A stretch of DNA of 10,200 bases from Verrucomicrobiota bacterium (GTDB lineage Bacteria > Verrucomicrobiota > Verrucomicrobiia > Limisphaerales > UBA1096). A program made the position numbers and the translations under genes. Of the stretch, positions 5,268 to 10,200 are shown piece by piece. Location: the NCBI GenBank assembly GCA_030747575.1, contig JASLKI010000017.1, positions 1 through 10,200 of the forward strand, read 5' to 3'. Numbering within the stretch: the first letter of the stretch is position 1; every line of letters begins with the position of its first letter. The notes below the pieces were generated by a model that did no database searches, had not been told where the DNA came from, and saw only the letters and a list, made by a program, of their open reading frames with translations.

Positions 5268-7305
5268 TTTTTCAATCACCCACCGCATCCCGGTAAGCAT
5301 CATCATGGCGCTTGGCCTCGCCGCCGCCGCGCTTGGCCAAGCGGACAAACCGGCCAGGCCACTCGCCGCCACGACGCCCCGCGTTCCCGCCTTCGGCATC
5401 GAGCTTCCCGACGACGCCCGCACCCAGCTGCGTGCACACACCGACGCCCTTGGCCAAGCGATCGACGCCCTGGCCCGGCAACACGCCGATACGCCGCCGC
5501 TGCTCCACCACCTCCCCGACGTGCAGGTCTATCACAAGGCCGTTGACTGGGCGCTGAATCACCGGATCTTTTTCAAGCCAAGCGAACTCAAAACCGCCGA
5601 AGAGTTGCTCGTCGCCGGCAGCGAGCGCGCCGCGCAATTGGCCAGCGGCAAAACGCCGTGGACACGCGCCACCGGCCTCGTCGTACGCGGCTACGTCTCC
5701 CGGCTCGACGACTCGGTGCAGCCGTACGGGCTCGTGATCCCGCAGTCAGTCTCCACCGACCCATGGCGCAAACGCCGCCTCGACGTCTGGCTGCACGGCC
5801 GCGACAATAAGCTGAGCGAACTGAAATTCATCCAGCAGCGCCGCACCTCCGCCGGGCAGTTCACCCCGCCCGACACAATCGTCCTCCACCCTTACGGCCG
5901 CTTCTGCAACGCGTTCAAATTCGCCGGCGAAGTAGATGTGTTCGAGGCGCTCGCCCACGCGAAAAAACAATATTCCGTGGACAACAACCGAGTGAGCATT
6001 CGCGGCTTCTCGATGGGAGGCGGCGGTTGCTGGCACTTGGGCACCCACTTCGCTGGCGACTGGGTGGCGGTAGCACCGGGAGCCGGTTTTGCCGAGTCGC
6101 TCGAGTACCTCGGCTTGGCCCGAAAAAACGCGATGCCACCCGCCCATGAGCAGGCGCTTTGGGGGTTTTACGACGCCACGAAATACGCCGGCAACCTATT
6201 CAACACCGCCACCGTCGCGTACAGCGGCCAAATCGACAAACAAAAGCAAGCCGCGGATATCATGGCGCGCCACCTCGCCGACGAAGGCCTCGCATTGTAC
6301 CACGTGATCGGCCCGAACACCGGCCACAAATATCACCCCGCCGCCAAGGCGGAGATCAACGAGCGCATCAACGCCGCCGCGGCCAAGGGCCGCAACCCGG
6401 TGCCAAGCGAGGTTCGACTCGTGACGCGGACGCTGCGCTACAATCGCCAAGCCTGGGTTCGGGTTGACGGACTTGATGCACACTGGGAACCAGCCCGCAT
6501 CAAGGCGCGCATCGCGGACAACGAACGCGTCGAGTTGACCACCGAAAACGTCTCGCGCCTCGTTTTGTCCATGCCTTCCGGGCTTTGCCCGCTGCGGCCC
6601 GACGGCCACCCCACCGTCGTGATCGACGGAGATGAACTGACCGGTGCACGCGTCCTCACCGACCGCTCGTGGGAGTCGCTCTTCGTCAACGCACTCGGCA
6701 AATGGCGGGCCGTCGGCCGGTTTGAATTCGCCAGCCTGGCGAAGCGCCCAGGCCTGCAGGGGCCAATCGACGATGCGTTCATGGATCGCTTCCTCATGAT
6801 CCGACCGACTGGCAAGGCTATGACCCTCTTGGCCGCCCAGTGGACCGAAGCGCAACTTGGCCAAGCCCTGTCGGACTGGGAACTGCAGTTCCGCGGCAAG
6901 CCGCTGATTAAAGACGACATCGACTTGACCGCCGCCGACATCGCCGACTGCAACCTCATCCTTTGGGGCGACCCGAAAAGCAACTCGGCCATCGCCCGCG
7001 TCATCGATCAACTGCCGCTCAAGTGGAACGAAACAACAGTGAAGCTAGGCCAGGCGGAAGCGGAGTCGACGACACACGCGCCGGTTCTGATTTTCCCGAA
7101 TCCGCTCAACCCCAAGCGGTACGTCGTGCTCAATTCCGGCTTCACCTTCAGCCGATTCGGCCACTCGAGCAACGCCACGCAAACGCCCAAGCTGCCCGAC
7201 TGGGCGCTGGCGGACATGCGCCAACCGTACAACGCCGGCAACCCGGACTGCATCGCGGCGGCCGGTTTTTTCAGCGAACGCTGGCAACCGCAAAAGGCGG
7301 AGTAA
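5239..7305 (+). CDS. Secreted alpha/beta hydrolase, prolyl-oligopeptidase type
   Basis: A 688-residue exported hydrolase. The first 33 or so residues form a signal peptide: a polar region with His-Arg, then a hydrophobic stretch ending ALGQA before DKPARP. The catalytic domain shows the nucleophile elbow RGFSMGGGG with Ser258 and a likely acid Asp333 in YSGQIDKQ. His363 in GPNTGHKYHP is the likely base. The C-terminal half (about 400-688) shows no motif I know; similar long proteins are usually annotated as prolyl oligopeptidase family serine peptidases in Planctomycetes and Verrucomicrobia. An esterase role is equally possible. Start choice: ATG 5239 or ATG 5245, both overlapping the MOSC gene; ATG 5305 would leave a signal peptide lacking positive charge; TTG 5215 seems unlikely. 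It carries three perfect CTTGGCCAAG copies. Confidence 0.8.
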   Translation: MEMLSNQSTDFSITHRIPVSIIMALGLAAAALGQADKPARPLAATTPRVPAFGIELPDDARTQLRAHTDALGQAIDALARQHADTPPLLHHLPDVQVYHKAVDWALNHRIFFKPSELKTAEELLVAGSERAAQLASGKTPWTRATGLVVRGYVSRLDDSVQPYGLVIPQSVSTDPWRKRRLDVWLHGRDNKLSELKFIQQRRTSAGQFTPPDTIVLHPYGRFCNAFKFAGEVDVFEALAHAKKQYSVDNNRVSIRGFSMGGGGCWHLGTHFAGDWVAVAPGAGFAESLEYLGLARKNAMPPAHEQALWGFYDATKYAGNLFNTATVAYSGQIDKQKQAADIMARHLADEGLALYHVIGPNTGHKYHPAAKAEINERINAAAAKGRNPVPSEVRLVTRTLRYNRQAWVRVDGLDAHWEPARIKARIADNERVELTTENVSRLVLSMPSGLCPLRPDGHPTVVIDGDELTGARVLTDRSWESLFVNALGKWRAVGRFEFASLAKRPGLQGPIDDAFMDRFLMIRPTGKAMTLLAAQWTEAQLGQALSDWELQFRGKPLIKDDIDLTAADIADCNLILWGDPKSNSAIARVIDQLPLKWNETTVKLGQAEAESTTHAPVLIFPNPLNPKRYVVLNSGFTFSRFGHSSNATQTPKLPDWALADMRQPYNAGNPDCIAAAGFFSERWQPQKAE
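5332..5341 (+). repeat. CTTGGCCAAG palindrome in signal peptide region
   Basis: A perfect copy, extended to 14 self-complementary bases (CGCTTGGCCAAGCG, 5330-5343). It encodes Leu-Gly-Gln-Ala at the predicted signal-peptide cleavage site. Confidence 0.75.
5449..5458 (+). repeat. CTTGGCCAAG palindrome in hydrolase gene
   Basis: A perfect copy within the 14-mer CCCTTGGCCAAGCG (5447-5460), identical to those at 707-720 and 8956-8969. It is read as Leu-Gly-Gln-Ala. Confidence 0.75.
6856..6865 (+). repeat. CTTGGCCAAG palindrome in hydrolase gene, third copy
   Basis: A perfect copy read as Leu-Gly-Gln-Ala in the C-terminal half of the hydrolase. Confidence 0.75.
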
Positions 7306-7354
7306 GATCCGCTACGGGTTTGCCTCCGCGCGTCTGGCCTGTCATTTTTTCCGC

Positions 7355-8938
7355 ATGCCAATTCGTTTTGTGACTTGTTTCCTGCTAACCCTGTCCGGCT
7401 CTGCGCGCTTGGCCAATGCCGAGCCGGCCAAGCCAAGCGGCAGCCTATCCATTTTGCCGTCGAGTTCCCGGCTTGAGGAACTTTGGAATGAAGGCGAGTT
7501 CACCGAGGGTGTCGCGGTCGCTGCCGATGGAACGGTGTACTTCAGCGACATCCCGAGCGGCGAAGGCACAGTTGGTCAAGTTCACAAGTTTGATCCCAAG
7601 ACCAGCAAAACCACCGTCCACTGTTCGGCGTCAGGCAAGAGCAACGGGTTAATGTTCGACCGCGCCGGGCGGTTGATCGCCTGCTGCGGCGCAAACAACG
7701 GCCTCATGGCGCTGTGCGAAATTTTGCCCGGCGGAAAACTGAAAATACTCACCGGGCGATTCAACGGCGGACGCTACCTCTCTCCCAACGACCTCATGAT
7801 TTTGCCCGACGGGAAGATTTACTTCAGCGACCCCCGCTACGTCGGTAGTGAAAAAGAGGAGCAGGATGAAATGGCAGTTTACCGGTATAACCCGGCGGAC
7901 GGTTCCGTGAAACGAGCCATCAGCGCGGATCAAGTCGAGAAGCCCAACGGCTTGGCCCTGTCGCCGGACGGCGGAACGCTTTACGTCGCCGAGACCAACA
8001 ACGCCCCGGGTGGCCAGATGACGTTGAATGCGTTCAAGCTTCGCGGCGACGGCAGCCTGGGACCGAAGAAAGTGCTCGTCGATTTCGGCGCCGAGGCCGG
8101 CATCGACGGCATGACAGTCGACGTGCAGGGAAACATTTACGCCGCCGTGCGTTCCGCGAGCCGCTTCGGCATCGTGGTTTACACAGCCACCGGCCGGGAC
8201 CTGGCCTACATCCCGACCGAGACGCTGCCGACCAACTGCTGCTTCGGCACCGGCACGGAAGCCAACGTGCTGTACGTCACAGCCGGGGGCGGCCTGTACC
8301 GCATCCCAATGAACGTCGCCGGCCACCATCCAGCCACTGCCCCCCTGGCCAAGGGCGGCTGGGTGCCATTGTTTGACGGCCAGTCGGCCAAGGGCTGGAC
8401 GCCGCGCGGCCGGGCGGACAGACTCGAGGCGGTCAACGGCGAGTTGCATCTCTTCTCCACGACGAATGTCTGGGTGGTTTCGGATGTGCAGATGGCCGAC
8501 TTCGAGGTTGAGGCAGAAGTGAAACTCCCCGAGCAAGCCACTGCAAAAGACGACCATTTCAACTCCGGGCTGGGGTTTCGGCTGTTCGGTGAAACCGGAA
8601 AGCCGAAGGGCTACCAGTGCGAGGTCGAGCGCGAATCCGCCGGCAAAAACGGCGGCGTTTACGGCATCGGTCTGGGCGGTTGGCTGTTCCCGAAGGGCGC
8701 AAAGCAAACCGCTGCGATGAGGCAAAAAAACAGGGGGCTGTTCCGCGACGACAAGTGGAACAAATTCCGCGTGCGTGCCGTCGGGCCGCGGATTCAAACA
8801 TGGATCAATGGCCGGCTGATTTCCGACCTTGAGGATGGTCGTTCATTGCGGGGCCGGTTCGGCATCCAGCATCACGGCTCCGGCGGGGTCGTGCGATTTC
8901 GCAACCTCCGCGCCCGGCCGCTAGGCAGCCAGAGGTGA
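7355..8938 (+). CDS. Secreted SMP-30/gluconolactonase - DUF1080 fusion
   Basis: A 527-residue two-domain protein with a signal peptide of about 22 residues (MPIRF, hydrophobic core, cleavage after LANA). Residues about 40-325 form an SMP-30/gluconolactonase six-blade propeller, the family that opens sugar lactones with a divalent metal. Likely metal and substrate residues are E51 (FTEGV), N145 (SPNDL), N198 (KPNGL) and D251 (GIDGM). Their spacing (94, 53, 53) is close to human SMP-30 (E18, N103, N154, D204). From about residue 335 (GWVPLFDG) to the end is a DUF1080 domain (PF06439, 3-keto-disaccharide hydrolase; a concanavalin-like fold). The fusion suggests action on an oxidised sugar or its lactone outside the cytoplasm; this is inference. 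ATG 7355 follows six T and no Shine-Dalgarno sequence, 49 bases after the hydrolase gene. Confidence 0.88.
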   Translation: MPIRFVTCFLLTLSGSARLANAEPAKPSGSLSILPSSSRLEELWNEGEFTEGVAVAADGTVYFSDIPSGEGTVGQVHKFDPKTSKTTVHCSASGKSNGLMFDRAGRLIACCGANNGLMALCEILPGGKLKILTGRFNGGRYLSPNDLMILPDGKIYFSDPRYVGSEKEEQDEMAVYRYNPADGSVKRAISADQVEKPNGLALSPDGGTLYVAETNNAPGGQMTLNAFKLRGDGSLGPKKVLVDFGAEAGIDGMTVDVQGNIYAAVRSASRFGIVVYTATGRDLAYIPTETLPTNCCFGTGTEANVLYVTAGGGLYRIPMNVAGHHPATAPLAKGGWVPLFDGQSAKGWTPRGRADRLEAVNGELHLFSTTNVWVVSDVQMADFEVEAEVKLPEQATAKDDHFNSGLGFRLFGETGKPKGYQCEVERESAGKNGGVYGIGLGGWLFPKGAKQTAAMRQKNRGLFRDDKWNKFRVRAVGPRIQTWINGRLISDLEDGRSLRGRFGIQHHGSGGVVRFRNLRARPLGSQR

Positions 8939-8957
8939 CGCAAAGGACTTCCCTCCC

Positions 8958-8967
8958 CTTGGCCAAG
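8958..8967 (+). repeat. CTTGGCCAAG palindrome, intergenic copy 2
   Basis: A perfect copy within CCCTTGGCCAAGCG (8956-8969), in the 55-base gap between the SMP-30 fusion gene and the DUF1080 gene. The 14-mer ends 24 bases before the ATG of the latter, nearly the same distance as for the copy before the DUF177 gene. Confidence 0.8.
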
Positions 8968-8993
8968 CGGGTAGGTTGTCGGCATTCGTTTTC

Positions 8994-10043
8994 ATGAAAG
9001 CTACAATCCTTCTTTTCTCGCTGGCCATTGGCTTGGTCTCCACGCAGGCCGCTAATGGGTTATGGACCAATCCGTCAGATTCTACGCTTCCAGTCGATTT
9101 TAAAATCCAGGGCGAATACGTCGGTAAAACTTCTGCCGGCAACAAGCTCGGCGCTCAGGTGATCGCGCTCGGGGAAGGTAAATTCCAGGCAATCCTCCTG
9201 CCAGGCGGACTGCCCGGCGCCGGGTGGGACGGCAAAAACAAGTCACTGCTCGAGGGCTGGGTCGATGAGGGGCGCGGCGAGTTCAAGGCTGCCAGCGGGA
9301 AACGCCGCTACCTTGCCAAGCCGGCCGATGAGTTTAGCGCCACAAGGAAGTTCCCGCCGACCGGCCACCGAGCCGCCGGGATGACCACCGACAGCGGCGT
9401 AGCCGAGGGTCATTACACCGACGGGGAAACATTCCGCCTGAAGCGCGTTGTCCGCAAAAGCGGCACTCTGGGCAAAAAGCCTCCCAAGGGAGCCATCGTG
9501 CTGTTTGACGGCAGCAACAAAAACGAATGGACCGGCGGACGGGTCGATGCCAAAACCGGCCTGCTCAACACGGACGGAAAAGACATCCGCACCAGACGCA
9601 AATTCAACAACTACCACATGCACATCGAGTTCCTGCTCCCATACAAGCCGGCGGCCCGCGGCCAGGGCCGGGGCAACAGCGGCTTTTATCAGGTGGACGA
9701 TTATGAGGTGCAAATACTGGACTCGTTTGGCCTCGAAGGGTTGAATAACGAGTGCGGTGGTATTTACACCAAGCGGGACAGCGACGTGAATGCCTGTCTG
9801 CCGCCGTTGCAGTGGCAGACTTACGATGCCGATTTCACCAACGCCGTCGTGAAGGATGGCAGAAAGCTCAAAAAAACACTCTTGACCATCCGCCTAAACG
9901 GAATCGTCATCCACAATAACATTGAGATCGACAGCAAATGCCCCGGAAGCCGAAGCGGTCCTGAGGGCAGGCCTGGCCCAATCAGGCTTCAGGGCCACGA
10001 CAACCCGCTGCAGTTTCGAAATATCTGGTTCGTGGAGAAATAA
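8994..10043 (+). CDS. Secreted DUF1080 (3-keto-disaccharide hydrolase-like) protein
   Basis: A 349-residue exported protein. The signal peptide is about 20 residues (MKATILLFSLAIGL, cleavage near TQA-ANG). Residues about 25-160 form a less defined region around the block KIQGEYVGKTSAGNKLGAQV, a module often seen before DUF1080 in Planctomycetes and Verrucomicrobia. The DUF1080 domain runs from LFDG (170-173) to the end. It has the family blocks NSGFYQVDDYEVQILDSFG, ECGGIYTKRD and QWQTYDADF, and the terminal PIRLQGHDNPLQFRNIW strand. The family is now linked to hydrolysis of 3-keto-glycosides (PF06439). The start is ATG 8994 because it opens the signal peptide; the frame extends up to TTG 8976 without support. 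It lies directly between an SMP-30/DUF1080 fusion and a probable cytochrome protein. Confidence 0.88.
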   Translation: MKATILLFSLAIGLVSTQAANGLWTNPSDSTLPVDFKIQGEYVGKTSAGNKLGAQVIALGEGKFQAILLPGGLPGAGWDGKNKSLLEGWVDEGRGEFKAASGKRRYLAKPADEFSATRKFPPTGHRAAGMTTDSGVAEGHYTDGETFRLKRVVRKSGTLGKKPPKGAIVLFDGSNKNEWTGGRVDAKTGLLNTDGKDIRTRRKFNNYHMHIEFLLPYKPAARGQGRGNSGFYQVDDYEVQILDSFGLEGLNNECGGIYTKRDSDVNACLPPLQWQTYDADFTNAVVKDGRKLKKTLLTIRLNGIVIHNNIEIDSKCPGSRSGPEGRPGPIRLQGHDNPLQFRNIWFVEK

Positions 10044-10075
10044 CCCGGCAAGACTGCCAAGCACTTTTTCCCGTT

Positions 10076-10200
10076 TTGCATCCCATCGCCAGAGCCCTTT
10101 GTTTTCCGTTTGCGACTGGCCTGCTGACCGCGCCGGGAGCATTGGCGGCCGTGGAGGACGGGCTGGACTTTTTTGAGAAAAAAATCCGGCCAGTCCTGGT
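10076..10200 (+). CDS. Start of exported Planctomycete-cytochrome (PSCyt1) protein, partial
   Basis: The frame continues past the window edge. A TTG at 10076 opens a good signal peptide (HPIARALCFPFATG, hydrophobic, then PGALA as cleavage site). The mature start is AVEDGLDFFEKKIRPVLV. FFEKKIRPVL is the typical opening of the PSCyt1 (planctomycete cytochrome C) domain and is normally followed by a heme-binding C-x2-C-H, which would lie just beyond the window. Such proteins usually continue with PSCyt2 and PSD1 domains or concanavalin and propeller domains and are very abundant in Verrucomicrobia and Planctomycetes. No ATG or GTG exists in a fitting place upstream, so TTG is the inferred start; the leader is T-rich, without a Shine-Dalgarno sequence. 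Confidence 0.7.
   Translation, partial: MHPIARALCFPFATGLLTAPGALAAVEDGLDFFEKKIRPVL

Noticed and set aside
6196..7011. Antisense open frame of 271 codons opposite the hydrolase
   Set aside because: Same reason: a composition artefact with no domain, and the sense strand codes a coherent protein.
7649..8797. Antisense open frame of 382 codons opposite the SMP-30 fusion gene
   Set aside because: Long antisense frames are common opposite GC-rich genes. The translation has no recognisable motif, while the + strand protein has two clear domains and a signal peptide.
10047..10069. Possible terminator after the DUF1080 gene (GGCA-AGAC-TGCC)
   Set aside because: The stem is only 4 bp and the T-run (10065-10069) is several bases away; more likely the T-rich leader of the next gene.

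Overview
The window looks like chromosomal DNA from a member of Verrucomicrobiota, or less likely another PVC-group bacterium such as a planctomycete. It is GC-rich, roughly 60% by eye. The phylum call rests on the mix of genes. A housekeeping block (coaD, DUF177/yceD, rpmF, plsX, fabH) sits beside secreted proteins of the SMP-30, DUF1080 and Planctomycete-cytochrome type, which are abundant in that group. This is inference from gene content, not from a phylogeny. All genes lie on the + strand and no gap exceeds about 65 bases after coaD begins.

Left part (1-3549): the last codons of an unidentified gene are followed by a strong Rho-independent terminator at 129-160. Then come coaD (coenzyme A synthesis), a DUF177/YceD-like gene, rpmF (ribosomal protein L32), a second terminator-like hairpin whose T-tract ends exactly at the plsX start codon, plsX and fabH (start of phospholipid and fatty-acid synthesis). 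plsX and fabH overlap by ATGA. The common yceD-rpmF-plsX-fabH order is kept, but a hairpin is placed between rpmF and plsX.

Middle (3625-5267): a PilT/PilU-type twitching-motility ATPase and a small stand-alone MOSC-domain protein.

Right part (5239-10200): four exported proteins in a row. They are a large alpha/beta hydrolase of the prolyl-oligopeptidase kind, an SMP-30/gluconolactonase fused to a DUF1080 domain, a second DUF1080 protein, and the start of a protein that probably carries a Planctomycete-type cytochrome c (PSCyt1) domain. This suggests a periplasmic sugar or glycoside (possibly 3-keto-sugar) degradation set; that is inferred from families only.

The most notable non-gene signal is a 10-base palindrome, CTTGGCCAAG, found six times perfectly. 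Chance would give about 0.01 copies in 10 kb. Two copies lie 21-24 bases upstream of start codons, and the four in coding sequence all read Leu-Gly-Gln. A second signal is that most start codons that are not overlapped by the preceding gene follow a T-rich tract rather than a Shine-Dalgarno sequence. No tRNA, rRNA, insertion sequence or CRISPR array was seen, and I found no clearly new defence or mobile system.
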